Counted from the stretch's first letter, positions 47,893 through 59,311 are shown. The stretch is 64,000 bases of DNA from Ophioderma brevispina (GCA_023653785.1 JAMKCH010088216.1:124001-188000), one strand, 5' to 3'. Numbers and translations: made by a program. Notes: a model not told the origin generated them from the letters alone.

Positions 47893-49751
47893 ATAAATAT
47901 CCATCCTTGTCTACCTGGAGAACTAAGTATTTAACTTTCATATAGGCAATATACCTTTTTTTCAGAAGGCACTATCACGATTTTGGCTAAATCATAAAAT
48001 CGAAAAGAAAACATCTGTATGCCGCATCTTAACAATACCTTACAAAGTGGATAGACTGAACGCAACTATAGACAAAATCGTAAAGCTGATATCATATCTT
48101 TGAGTACTGTTGTTTGCTTCTATTTCAGTATAATTTTCAAGTTGCAGAAAATACTTATGAGAAATCTACAGACATATTCCTTCACTTTTCAATACGACTT
48201 ATCGCTGTGTCTTTAAATGACGAAAGGGATCTAAAAACCAATGTCGAAATTTTGGGAAAGTGATACTTTTGAAGATATGGTGACAATTCTCCAATTGCCT
48301 GTGGTTCGATTTAGTCTTTACTTTCACATAGAGTAATTTAATTTGATCATTTCCCTTCTGAGATTTAGATTTTTAAACTAAGTCCCATTTTGTTTTATCC
48401 TGTAGTATTAGTATTAACGGTGGTTGTACATGCTTGAAATAACTATAAGCCGACTATAAATACAAGAAATTTCTGTATAAATCCAGTTCCATTGTTTAAA
48501 ATTTCAAAATTAGAACCCTCCCTGAAGATACATATCATACAACTGTAACTACATAGCTGCGATAACATTTAAAAGCCTTGTCACACTTTCTATCAGATTT
48601 CAAAGGGTCCTTTCTAGACTTCAAGGTGGGTAAAAAATCGTAGAGCTTTTCTGCTGCTAGATTTTTATTTTTGTATTACCGTAACACTGTTTTATATTGT
48701 GGAAACACGTGCTTTTTGAAGAGTGCACCTATTCCATTCTATAGTGTAACGTGCCGTATAAAGATTTTAAATAATAATACAAGATTGAAATAATACTTCT
48801 TTCCTTAGGAAGTACCTAATCTAAGAAAATGGGCGATCTTGGAAACATATCTTATGAAACATCGAAGCTTTCATTTGTTGTGAGTAAATCAATCCTTCTA
48901 TTGCACTTCTATGTACAGAGAAAAACCTTCCCAACTGAAGATGACCTAAAATTTATTAAATTTATTCTGAGAATAATCTGTTTTTCAATGTATATAAAAG
49001 CCCTTTCATTTGTTAACCGCAGTAACATACCTCAAATAGTACTTTCTCATATACTCGCGTACCAGTCATAGTCTTTGGTGACCTGGTTAATAGCTCATAA
49101 AGCCTATCGTCGCGGCCACGACATAGTGTCGAATTTGTTTTTTGGTCAAATTGAAGTTAGTATTTGATTCTGGTTGCATTTTATGTACTCTTTAATTGTA
49201 CCCAAAAATAAAAGTGAAATTACATCTCCCAACCAAAATGCCGCAGTCGAATAACACCCGTTTGTATAAAAGGGGTTTCACAAACAATCGATACGTATTC
49301 GATAGCTTTGCATGTTCAAATTCTCAAAGCACACAGAGAAATTTGAACGAATACGTATTCGCAGGGACAAGCTTGCCACGTCAGTGATCAAAATCGATAA
49401 AGGTTATCAAAGTTTAAGACAATCGGTGAAATTTACCTTTCTATACTTCATGAGGGACATTGTCATGATTATTTCACATTTTAATTTTTTGTGTTTTATA
49501 TGTTCCTTGGTACTTATTGAACCTACGGTCTGTCGTCGTGAAAAAGAATTATATCCAAGTTTTGTAGTTTTAACATTTGTACACATACACCACATTATAT
49601 CTAGTTTTTTTGGGGGGGGCATAGTGACTTGCCTCGTATTACCAAAGGGAGGAGTTACCACCCGCAATAACTTTCCCTGTTTACGCAAACTTAAAAACTT
49701 TCGTTAAGTCTTCATTACTTACACTTCCACATCCTCTGCTAATTTTTGGCG
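47893..49751. other. Unassigned AT-rich stretch
   Basis: No supported gene. Near 49287-49361 are two copies of the palindromic word CGAATACGTATTCG (the first lacks one base), flanking a stem of GTTCAAATT and AAATTTGAAC. The frame at 48829-49071 has no recognisable domain. Confidence 0.45.
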
Positions 49752-52700
49752 AAACAAATGTGAAGGTAGCACCCTCACGCGGGGTTTAGCGTCCAAAGTC
49801 GTTGTGGTAGTGGTTTCTACTACCTCAACTTATCCCCCGTATTGAAAATGCAGCAATTCTGATTGGTCAGTTTTACTGCATTATTCTGCAATAATGAGCC
49901 CTAATCATTTTATTTTCATTAATCAGCATACAAACTACCCAAATAAGGCATCTTACATTTAAACCTCTACAAACAACAATAATAAAATCCAGTTTTTTAG
50001 TTAATAGAAGAACTTTGTCTTATCATCTAGGGGCTCAAAATGGATCCTTCGCGAGGAGCGGGAAAATAAAATAATGGACGCCATTATTTAGTTTTTCCGA
50101 CCTCGAGGACATTATTCGCCTATAAATGATACTGCATTTACCCTTTAGTTATTAGTCCATTTGTTTAATTGGCACTGTTTATGGCTCTAAAATAATTTAT
50201 GTCGATTAAAAAACTAGTCATTTTCCATATATTTGGGCAAACCCCGCATGAAAATCCAATATTCCACTTTTTTATGCAATGTTTTTTTTCATTATACGCT
50301 GATGTGTGTCTGTGGATGGAAATGGACCACTTTTGCCAAACTTGTGAACTTATGACGTCATTGTGAGCCATACTAGGTTATGTTGGAAGCAGTAGAAACG
50401 GGGACCAATGATATATCAACGGTATACCAACATCGAAATTCATTATTGCTTATAATAATGAATTCTCGGGTGTTTTTAACACACCATCCCTAGTAAAACG
50501 TGTTGACATAAATAGAATTGTAAACATATTGCGAAGGTTTATTTTCTTTGATGTTAACTTTGATATTTGCAATAAATAATTACTAAATATACATCATTTA
50601 AAAAAAACTCGCCTTCAGGACAAATTGATATTTTCTTTGAGGAAGGTGTTTGTAAAAGGTTTAGTGTCCTCTAAATTGCTGAGATTATGGTTAGATGTTA
50701 TGAGTTATATTAATTGTTTCAAGTTTTGAGATATTTTAGCGGTCACATTTACTTTAAAAGATAGGAACTATTATATGTAATGAGAAAATTAAGGAAAAGA
50801 GAAAGATACCAATGTATCCTCCAAACTCTTTTGAGTTATGAACACATTCCAGTTTACATGTTAAATATTTTCTGAGCTCAATTTTTGAACAGTTCTAGCC
50901 TATAGTTTATTGTGTGTGTTGACAAACAGGCGTATATTTATTAATTTGATATAAATGCCCGACAATGGTTGTGTTCCTTCTAACGTGTTACTCTTGAAGT
51001 TATCTGTTTATTTCTGCAAATATGAGGTTAAAAAACATATTGGGACTAATTAAGGATATTACTTTTAAGGAGCCACATTTGATAAGAGGTTGTAATTTTT
51101 GAATTCGTTGGTCATCATAGTCAGTCTGCGCTATATTTTACAACGAATGATAATACAACATTGAATGTTTCCCACTTTAACCGGCTTATGGAAGTCGTTG
51201 TATACAAATTGCATGTTTGGAAAATATAAACCACATGCAATAGACAATGCGTCGTCGTCGTAGTCTCGTCATCATCATCATTCATCATCATCAAAATCAG
51301 TAGCATCATTGTGCGCGTCAGTCGATGTTTCCTTATTTCATCGTATGCCACTACATCACCTCCGTTAATTCTTAATCATTGTGGCATCATCGGCCCTCAT
51401 CATTTTAAAAAAGTTAAACATAACCCCGTCACTTATAGTAAACTCACCATACCAACATTAGCAATCAACGGGTTTCATGCAGCGAATACGTATTCGACTC
51501 CTTAGGACAGCGAAGCAAACCTTTGGGGGTCTGACAAACAATCGAACCATATTCAGTGGCCATTGCATAAGAGCAAAACAGTGCTTTTCTTGGATATGTT
51601 AATAATGTCGTCCGTTAGTAACCATTCATGTCTTTAAAACCCATACACACTTAAAAAGACATATTTCCTTTATTTCAATTTAATTACACGCATTTCATAA
51701 GTAAACTCACTTTCAAACGCCGTTTTCTCAGAAACTAGCATTTATGCTGATTCGACAATATGCAGAAACCACGACGATATATACCGGTAAATAAAGCACA
51801 ATGGATGTGTCATACACACAAATAATGCTCGCTAGGCCATTAGTAACCGTGGGCATTTTTGTGACTTGACCAGTTAATTAATTGGCAGAGAAGCCCTTTC
51901 TTGTTCAGTCGTACTGATCTTATCAGTACAGTTGCTTTGTGAAAGGTTTATCACAAAATTCCCCTGATCCATTAAGTACTTATTTCGCAGGGCGTCACAC
52001 AGGATATTTGATCATAATACATTGGAGCTATTGTCGGATCAATAGTAAATTGCCTGTTTTAATAATGTGATCCATGTAGGACAACTCGACTAATTTGCCT
52101 ATATTGCCGTCAGTGTTGAAAAAAGCAAGGGCCCTACTGACAACCCCTGAGTTCCGGTAATTGCATACTGAGGATAATATGCAATAGTGGATTTGTCGTT
52201 TAATTAAATCATAGGCAATTTCTCAGATCCCTCCGCACATTATCAAAATATACATGAAATGTAATTGGAGCGGAAAATTGATTTTAACAGTTAAAGAAGT
52301 GCACATATGGTTCATTGGACATTCATATGTTGATTTAATAATACAAATACACTGTGTTCAGTAAAAGGGAGTAGAAAATTGCTTTCTTGAAAAAGAACAA
52401 TATAAACCACCATTCAACCCTTTAAAATAATGTTTTTATATAATTTTGAGTGTATCCTTGGTCACATATTTTAAGAAAATCAGATTATAAATGACATAAA
52501 AACACCTTCCTACAAGTAGCAGGACTGTAAATACACTAAACTAAACATATTTTTTGTGTGTGAATCCCCCGCATAAAAAACAATTTTAAAAAGCTTTAAA
52601 AAAAGATATTTTTGCAGTTCTAGAATAAGAATTTGACAACCCTCGTCTTACTAAGCTGTTTTGTAACACGGTTTACTATGGGGTGGTACCCCTCGGCAAT

Positions 52701-53006
52701 TCGGTATAAAGCCTTTGATGCTTATGATTTTGATACCGTTGGATAGCTATGGTTCATTTCTTTCCATTGATACCAAAATAAGTACCAACATACATAGAAT
52801 GGCATCACAATGACGTAATAAAGTCTGCGAGTCGGCAAGATTGAAAATCCGTGTTTTTATGTGTTTTCATTCATCAGCTCTAAATTATGGCAATTGACTA
52901 AACGTGGAGTTTTACTAACCATACCAAGCACATGTACCCCCTTCGATTTTGACGACATACCCCAACCCCCGTGAAAGTGCTACCTTCACATTTGTTTTGA
53001 CTAAAA
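49752..53006. other. 3.25 kb stretch bounded by inverted repeats, possible DNA transposon remnant
   Basis: ACAAATGTGAAGGTAGCAC near 49754 recurs inverted as GTGCTACCTTCACATTTGT near 52979-52997. The match extends inward into TCACG(C/G)GGG. No target duplication is evident and no transposase frame is visible, so this may be one large decayed element or two separate repeats in opposite orientation. The interior is AT-rich, with a (CAT)n microsatellite at about 51255-51300 and another CGAATACGTATTCG palindrome at 51483-51496. Confidence 0.4.
51255..51300. repeat. CAT/CGT trinucleotide microsatellite
   Basis: GTCGTCGTCGTAG grades into repeated TCATCATCATCA words. Simple sequence, no coding value. 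Confidence 0.75.
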
Positions 53007-53057
53007 AAGGATGAGAAAAAAATTACCTGGAAAGCTTTTGGCAGAGGAGAGTTCACT

Positions 53058-53090
53058 GCGGGTGGGTGGGTGGGTGGGGGGGGGGGGTTA
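53058..53090. repeat. GGGT repeat with poly-G run
   Basis: Four or more GGGT units grade into about a dozen G residues. Simple sequence with G-quadruplex potential, 184 bases upstream of the first recognised tetraspanin exon. Confidence 0.75.
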
Positions 53091-53273
53091 ATCCTTTCAC
53101 CCCATGATTATTGACTTATTATTCTTGATACAAATTAGAATAGCAATAAGCAATCATGATTTTTAGTACCAGCACAAATGGAGGCTTGGGAGGTTCCTAC
53201 ACTATTTATTGTATTTGATCTAGTAATTTAAATAAGAAAAAACCATTCTCCGTTTTTTTTTTTCGTTCTACAG

Positions 53274-53480
53274 TGTGCTGGAGCGGGAATACTAGGTTTC
53301 GCGTTATGGCTCCGGTACAACTCCGGTTACTTTGCAGACTTACCAGAGGTAGAGAACTCAAGTTTTGAAGCTTTTTACATAGCATGTTATATACTGATGG
53401 CTGCAGGGGGTATCATCATGATTGTGGGAATCCTAGGATGCTGCGGTGCAATGAAAGAAAGCATGTGTTTACTATTCGTG
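53274..53480 (+). CDS. Tetraspanin exon: end of TM1, small loop, TM2
   Basis: The exon follows a pyrimidine-rich tract ending TTCTACAG and is closed by GTAAGT. It is 69 codons, phase 0 at both ends. It begins CAGAGILGFALWLRY, the second half of the first membrane helix, then a short hydrophilic loop (small extracellular loop). TM2 follows with the inner-loop signature GILGCCGAMKESMCLLFV; the G-x-x-G-C-C-G-A-x-x-E pattern is diagnostic of tetraspanins, four-pass membrane proteins that organise receptor and adhesion microdomains. Juxtamembrane cysteines are likely palmitoylation sites by family knowledge. The exon with the start codon and first half of TM1 should lie upstream, but I did not find it. 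Which tetraspanin subfamily this is cannot be settled from the window. Confidence 0.93.
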
Positions 53481-53544
53481 GTAAGTGTCATTTGTTTTTT
53501 ATAATAATTTGTTTGTTTTTTATTTTTTGTAGTAACAGGTAAAC

Positions 53545-55978
53545 GCCAGCTTGGGATGTGGATTTCAAAGAATAATTGGTCAGAAGTATTTAAAGCCGAG
53601 GGTACAATTGCTAAGACTGATTCTTTTTATGAGATTTTGCAAAAGGGCATTGACACATATTTTCCTACCCGTGAGTTGAAAGTTCACATTGCTGATAAAC
53701 CTTGGATGTCCCCCAAAACTAAAGAGTTGATCCGCAGAAGGCAAGAAGTCTTTACTCAAAGTCGTCCAGCATTGTGGCGTTTTTATAGAAACAAAGTCAA
53801 ACGGGCTATCATTGCAGACAAAAAAGATACTATCATAATGGGTTTCAAAGACTTAAGAAAGCAACCCTGCTAGTTGGGACAGAGAAATTCGTGTCAATGA
53901 CTACTAAATACATCCCAGTGCTCAATCAAAGCCGCCTCCGTGTTGATGCAACTAACCCCAATATTGTTTCAGTTGGCAGCGATATTAGCCCTTTAATTGC
54001 AAAATTTTACCTGTTTTTCTTCCAGCTCTGCTGCCGTCCCAACATCATCTCCTTTGAGAAGTTTTACAATAAGCTCTCCAAAATTAATATCACGAAAGCG
54101 GGAGGTCCCGATGGTATTTCGGCTAAAATAATAAGAGATTTCGCTTACTAATCAGTGTACCATTAACAGAAGTTTTAAATACCTCATTCATGAAGGTGGT
54201 TGTTCAATTGGCAATGGAAACGAAGCAATAGTATGCCAGTTCCGAAATCTATCCTCCGATATGGAACCAACTTCGTCCCGTCTCCTTGACCGATCACTTT
54301 GCTAAAGTGGCGGAGTCCTTCATCATTGTTGGTTCATGGATGACATATAGGGTCAGTATAGTACATCAGTTTGGCAATCGTAAGGGCCGTTCTACAACAC
54401 ACTACCTCGTTAAATTGCTGGCCACCTCTCATGCATCTGACAAGCCTCTAGTGTTCTAGATGGTTATTACAGATTTCAGTCAAGCATTCGATCGTGTTAG
54501 TCATAATGTAGCAATTCCTAAGTTGGATTGAAATGGGAACTAGATGTTAAATACCACTTGTGTGTTGACTTGTGTTAAATCCCAAGTTGTTGTCTACAAT
54601 TCCTTCAAACCTTTCTGGAGGAGTACTCAGCGGAACCTTACAGGTCCGCACTACATCCGTTTGATCAAGTATGATGCTGCTTTAATAACAATCAAAACAA
54701 GAGGGCGGTTAAGTATGTGATGATTTGACACTTGTTAGAGGAATACCTTTTGTCGGTAATACATCACTATTCAGCAGGGACCTTAATTGGTTTGATAGTT
54801 GGGCCATATGAATAAAATGGCACATAATCCAAGAAGGCATGTATATGGAATTTCTTTTGTTAAAAATATTTTTATCTCAACCACTTCAGATTACCGAGTG
54901 AAAATACAGTCCACGGATATTATGAAAATTCTTGAGTTAGTAAAATTTCTAAAGAATCTAAGTGGGATGCTGCCACATTTCAGATATTATTGAAACGTGC
55001 TAGTGGTCCTCTGTTATGTAAACCACTCTAAGCATTTGGTTGCCACTAGAGGACCTTAAAACTAAATATATGGGTTGATAGCCACTCGTTGAGTTGCCGT
55101 TTCTCTGATTGGCATTCGGGCTGTATGAGCAACAAATGTAGCTCTAGAACGATACAAAAGCGTGCTTGGCCAGATTATGTTGGTAATAAATTTTCATCTT
55201 TACAAAGACGCTATTGAACAGTGCAAGCTCACCAATTTAAGGGAACGCCGTGACAAAATTTGATTTCAATTTATTGACAAACTTTTGACATCTTCGGCCT
55301 TCCGTTAATTGGTTACTAAGTGCAAGAGGGGAAGGCGATTGGTCGGATCATTGCGGCAATTCAGCCATTCTCTCATTCCTAGGACACGTTACTCAAAGTA
55401 GTGCGAAAAAAGCCCCCATCCCATATTTCGGGTCCAAGTTGGGAATGCAAAGATCTCCAAGCTGGACATGCATTTAAATCCTAGGCTTGAAAGTTGAGGA
55501 TTTAAGTTTTTTTAAGCAGTTAGACGTATGTGTGGTTTAGGATAGTATTTATACATGTTTATGTATGTGCGTAGGTATAGGTGTGCGTTAGATGTATGGG
55601 TAGTTGGGAGTGAGCTTTGGGTGGTGATGGTTGTGTGGGGGTGGAGTAGATTTGTGGGTGGTGCTGGGGTTGTTGGATGTAGTATGTGGGTTTTGATAGT
55701 GGTGTGCGTGAGTGTGGTTGTGGGTGGTGTGGGTTTGTGTGTGTGTGTTGGTGTTGGATGTATGTGTGTGTTGTAGGGCTATGTTGCTGGCCTTTAATGT
55801 TTTATGGCAGTGTAAATATGTTGGTTTGATTGTGATTGGCTTCTTTTACACTAGGTTTAATGTATTTCTGCTTTTATATTGTAACATACTGTTTTATGAT
55901 TGATTATATTGTAAATTGTATTCAATTCGGCCGTTTGGCCGCGATGTGCAATTGTTAATAAACCTTGAATAATAATAG
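53545..55978 (+). mobile_element. Decayed LINE in a tetraspanin intron
   Basis: The fragment starts about 65 bases after the splice donor at 53481. It opens with a linker between endonuclease and reverse transcriptase (53556-53873; KPWMSPKTKELIRRRQEVF). KAGGPDGISAKIIRDFA (to 54148) and ITDFSQAFDRVSH (about 54466-54504) are reverse transcriptase motifs. The Y-x-D-D box near 54707 is broken by a missing base (KYV then a stop). Later pieces include a C-terminal LTNLRERRDK stretch near 55233-55258. A GT-rich 3' part and the ending CGGCCGTTTGGCCGCGATG...AATAAACCTTGAATAATAATA are typical of the untranslated end and short-repeat tail of CR1/L2-like LINEs. It is full of stops and inactive, in the sense orientation of the host gene. 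Confidence 0.85.
55548..55775. repeat. GT-rich simple sequence in the LINE 3' part
   Basis: Repeated GTGTG, GGTGGT and TGGG words make up this stretch. They generate valine- and cysteine-rich open frames that are not genes. Confidence 0.7.
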
Positions 55979-56157
55979 TTGTTTCACCTCCATCTTCTCT
56001 CTTGTTTTTCTTTTGAGCTCAAAATGTAGAACTCTCGAATAATCGTATTTTAGATTTTAGGAGCCAAGGCAACTTTTTGCTAAAAACCCCTCAAAAATGC
56101 AGTTTATAATTTTTTGAATCAATGGGCTCAAGCACTCAAATCGTCCGCAAATCTTAA

Positions 56158-56356
56158 CACTTAAGTGCATAAGGGGTGGGGGGGGGTCCATGTGGCCCCT
56201 GGATTTCGTTTTTTCTCGCGCCATGTTTTAACCCCCAAAATATTTTGCCCAAGATTTTATGTAATTGCCTAAATATCAGTTGCACACAAAGTGGTTTTCA
56301 GGGGGGGGGGTCCACTTGCACCAACGGGTGTGCAGAAGACCGTATGCACTTAAGTG
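56158..56356. mobile_element. TTAA-flanked MITE, 199 bp
   Basis: The terminal inverted repeats are CACTTAAGTGCATA and TATGCACTTAAGTG, each next to a TTAA (56154-56157 and 56357-56360). TTAA targets are used by piggyBac and Kolobok transposons. The interior has two G runs (near 56174-56188 and 56300-56309). No coding capacity. Confidence 0.8.
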
Positions 56357-56716
56357 TTAAAAAGCAACACAGCTACAAATTATACATATAAATGAATTCT
56401 TTTATTTAAAACAATATTTAGACACAATAAAATGCAAGCTCAAGCAGTCATTTCGAATATACGAGAACACTTCTGAAGTATCTACTTTATTGCTAATTCG
56501 GTACATTGACACCGCAGTGACAAGACGGTCTTTGACACAGACTTGAAAGCACTGTCAGTTGGCATATACCATTGCTGTAAAAAGCAATGTACTTAAGTCA
56601 GGTGGGAGGTGGATTTAGGACTGCAACATCATTGCACCAACTAGCACTAAAGTGGATTTTACGCCACCAGGGACCCATAGGGTGTGATATTATTGCTTTG
56701 TTTTATTAATTATCAG

Positions 56717-56891
56717 TAATTTTCATCGTCTGTTGGTTGATTTCTGTGGTGAGATAGGAGGTAGCGTATGGTGTTACCTGCAACGAGGCGATTTAGGTAT
56801 TACACTAGAGGACGAAATTAACAAATGGGTCACGGAAAAGTACAAAGAAGATGCCTCAATACAGCTTGCCGTAGATAACATACAAAAATAT
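56717..56891 (+). pseudogene. Tetraspanin TM3 exon, copy A, frame-broken
   Basis: This is the counterpart of the intact exon at 59035-59208, with an AG before it (ATTATCAG) and GTAAGT after it. The first 34 bases carry several one-base insertions and deletions relative to copy B. They add one base net and create a TAA at the very start and a TGA eight codons in. From GEIGGSVWCYLQ onward the sequence is intact, with one E/D difference. As written it cannot encode TM3 in the gene's frame. Because the changes are all single-base indels in the T-rich start, sequencing error is as plausible as true decay. Confidence 0.85.
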
Positions 56892-56994
56892 GTAAGTAAC
56901 AAGAGTGAATAATATTTAGTGTGTGAAATAAACAACAACAAGGGGTGCCTTCCAAACTCAACCGTTGGTTGCCTCGCGGTTTGTACCTTGTTAA

Positions 56995-57352
56995 AGAGAC
57001 ATGAGGAGATTTCCAGGAAGAAGCGCCCCAATTTTTCTCGAACCCCGGTTTTTTACATATTTGGAATGCTTACCAATGTATTAGATCACACCTGAAGTGA
57101 ATAAGCCGAATACGCCGTCTTTATGTAATAAGATGATGATTTAGTACTTTCTGTCGTGCACGACAGAAAGTCAAAGCATGACGATCTATGGGGAACGATT
57201 ACGATAGCAGGCAAGTTCAAAACAAGGTTTGCGGTTTTGTTTTGCACCTGTTTGTCCACTAACCCTTCGAAACGTTCTCGGTAGGTGGTCTACAACCGAT
57301 CAAGTGAAATTTGAGAGAAATTCGTATCCTAAAAAAATCTCCTCCTGTCACT
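56995..57352. mobile_element. TTAA-flanked MITE, 358 bp, with filled and empty sites
   Basis: The ends are AGAGACATGAGGAGATT at the left and, inverted, AGTGACAGGAGGAGATT at the right, both bordered by TTAA (56991-56994, 57353-57356). Block copy B has the uninterrupted site CCTTGTTAAGGCC at 59304, proving insertion at a TTAA. Near its middle is a perfect 26-base palindrome (57146-57171). A frame crossing its right end (57229-57492) is not a gene. Confidence 0.85.
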
Positions 57353-57356
57353 TTAA

Positions 57357-57480
57357 GGCCATGATATACTTTCAATCGCTGCGAGTGACTGGCGGCGCAG
57401 CACCATATTTTGACCCAATATCAAGTTACGGCGTGCTCACGAGCAGAAATCCTCTCTCTGGCGACTGGAAGTATATCGGC
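57357..57480. mobile_element. Partial TTAA-type MITE (copy A counterpart of 59312-59439)
   Basis: Begins GGCCATGATATACTTTCAAT directly after a TTAA and follows copy B to AAGTATATC near 57476, where the copies diverge. The right end and its TTAA are missing here. Confidence 0.7.
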
Positions 57481-57603
57481 ATCACAAATTGAAGAAAATG
57501 CTGCTATTGACACTTACCCGATTTTAACATAAATCAAATATAACACAAGTGCAGTCTCGTAGAGGCTTGACTCGCGAATAATGGATTATTAGTTAATCTG
57601 TAT

Positions 57604-57745
57604 TAAGAAAAAAAGAAAGAAAAAATAAGGAAAGAAAAACGAACGAACAAACAGACAGACAACCAACCAACCCACCAACTAACCAACCCGCGAAAAAAAA
57701 AAAACAAATCAACCAACCACGCAAAACTAACCAAACAACTAAACA
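57604..57745. repeat. Purine-rich and ACCA-type microsatellite
   Basis: AAAGAAAG words followed by CAACCAACC-type repeats. The counterpart in block copy B lies at about 60001-60172 and differs in repeat number. Confidence 0.75.
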
Positions 57746-58022
57746 ACTAAACCTTACTGCTCGTAGAACAAGGTTTGCTTTTTCGTCGCCTTTCGCTTTA
57801 TAAGAACTGAGAAATATTCATTCCCAAATCAAGAGAATGACAAAGTACCCAGTTTATGATGTTTGTATGTGCCATGTGGGAATGGTGCTATGCTAGCGAT
57901 AGAAACTTTTAATACAGGAAGGTGAGTAAAGAAGAAACAGAAGTGAAATATGATTCTACAGTACTTCACAAATGTTTCCCTACATCCCTATTTTAATAAG
58001 ATGTGTTATTTTTATTTTGCAG

Positions 58023-58151
58023 TTAAAATGTTGCGGAGCAGATGGTCCACTAGATTATCCCAAATCAGGTCAAAAGGTTCCAGAATCATGTGGTAAAAAC
58101 TGTACGGTAGCAGTAGGCAAATGCACCAAAAAAGAAGCAATAAAAGAAGTT
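58023..58151 (+). CDS. Tetraspanin large-loop exon, copy A
   Basis: The exon is preceded by TTTTATTTTGCAG and followed by GTAAGT; 43 codons, phase 0 at both ends. It starts LKCCGADGPLDY, the hallmark CCG of the large extracellular loop, followed by VPESC (the P-x-S-C motif), then KNC and GKC. These cysteines form the disulphides that shape the loop in this family. NCT is a possible N-glycosylation site. It is identical to the exon at 60479-60607. With the copy A TM3 exon broken, this exon could be used only by splicing from 53480 to 58023 (dropping TM3) or together with copy B exons, neither of which gives an obviously normal protein. Confidence 0.85.
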
Positions 58152-58168
58152 GTAAGTATATATCTCAC

Positions 58169-58296
58169 ACATTAGGGAGGTTTAGATGCCATACGCGATG
58201 CGTGTACTTGTACGTAAAACGTGGGATGCCTCTGTTTGATTGATCTATGAAGTACAAGTACATGCCTCGCAAAAGACATCTAAACATCCCTAATGT
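58169..58296. mobile_element. Hairpin MITE, 128 bp, next to a splice donor
   Basis: The terminal inverted repeats are ACATTAGGGAGGTTTAGATG and CATCTAAACATCCCTAATGT (one mismatch). Internal pairing (GTACTTGTAC with GTACAAGTAC) extends the hairpin. It starts 17 bases after the donor GT of the loop exon. It is present in both block copies, so it predates their split. No coding capacity. Confidence 0.8.
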
Positions 58297-59034
58297 AACA
58301 CCATTTTACGTCTAGGTTATATAAAACACTAATAAATTCGCTTATACAAAGTAGTCTATGGAAAAAGTGGCAACTTTGAGCATGTTTCTTTCACAGAGAA
58401 AATACAACAATATCAAGCAAGCAACTAAATTCACCAAACTAAAGTTATGAAACACTAAACGGAATGTGCATCATAAAACCCCTAGCAAGATGCTCTATTG
58501 TCTGTGTGGCTGTTAGCAGGCAAATCGATGTGAAATTAGGGAGCCAGGACCACCCCCTTTGCACCCCCAGAACTAAACCAAACCAACTTTTTAACAGTTA
58601 AAAGTTGACCCCAAAACACAATTAGGATATTCCCAAAAGTAAAAAGTAGCCCCAAGGCAGATATTTACAGACGTACAAGATGGCCGCTAATTGTTTTTCA
58701 ATAAAACGCATTATAACAAGACGTAAAAAGCTTAATTTTCAAGAAGATTCAAGGAGATCAACATTTCAGGTCATATTTAGCATATTAAATCTTTGTTCAT
58801 TTTCTGGCCTTTTTGTTTACTTGAAATTGTTGGGCTTTTGAACACATAAGCAATCGTTTAAGAACATAATCAGAGAACATTTTGTTTTTCATATTTTCCC
58901 AGAAATTAAGTACCATTGCTTCCATAGTTCATTTCACGGAGTACACGCATTGCATTAACCAGCGTTGTTAAAAAAAAAAAAAAAAAAAAAACCATATTGT
59001 GTTATATTATTGCTTTGTTTTATTAATTTATCAG

Positions 59035-59208
59035 TATTTCATCGTGCTGTTGGTGATATTCTGTGGTGAGATAGGAGGTAGCGTATGGTGTTACCTGCAA
59101 CGAGGCGATTTAGGTATTACACTAGAGGACGAAATTAACAAATGGGTCACGGAAAAGTACAAAGACGATGCCTCAATACAGCTTGCCGTAGATAACATAC
59201 AAAAATAT
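59035..59208 (+). CDS. Tetraspanin TM3 exon, copy B, intact
   Basis: An acceptor ATTTATCAG precedes and GTAAGT follows; 58 codons, phase 0 at both ends. It begins YFIVLLVIFCGEIGGSVWCY, the third membrane helix with its usual acidic residue after a cysteine. It then enters the large extracellular loop (DEINKWVTEKYK...IQKY), which leads straight into LKCCG of the next exon, as in other tetraspanins. Joined after 53480 it continues the CLLFV end of TM2 in frame. This is the usable TM3 exon of the window. Confidence 0.93.
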
Positions 59209-59311
59209 GTAAGTAACAAGAGTGAATAATATTTAGTGTGTGAAATAAACACCAACAAGGGGTGCCTTCAAAACTCAACCGTTGGTTGCCTCGCGGTTTG
59301 TACCTTGTTAA

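Larger units (their letters stand above)
56685..58970. repeat. Tandem block D4, copy A (tetraspanin exon cassette)
   Basis: This block carries the TM3 and large-loop exons and is repeated at 58991-61426. The copies are almost identical over the loop exon and the 800 bases after it. Copy A has an extra TTAA MITE (56995-57352) and lacks about 430 bases present in copy B (59440-59886). It ends in a run of about 20 A that joins the two copies. Confidence 0.9.

Noticed and set aside
47342..49071. Short frames at 47342-47602, 47616-47945 and 48829-49071 as upstream tetraspanin exons
   Set aside because: None shows the first half of a TM1 helix followed by a donor in phase 0, which the missing exon must have.
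55555..55903. Valine- and cysteine-rich open frames
   Set aside because: They arise from GT-rich simple sequence in the 3' part of a LINE.
57229..57492. 87-residue open frame in the tetraspanin region
   Set aside because: It crosses the boundary between two MITEs and has no counterpart frame in copy B.
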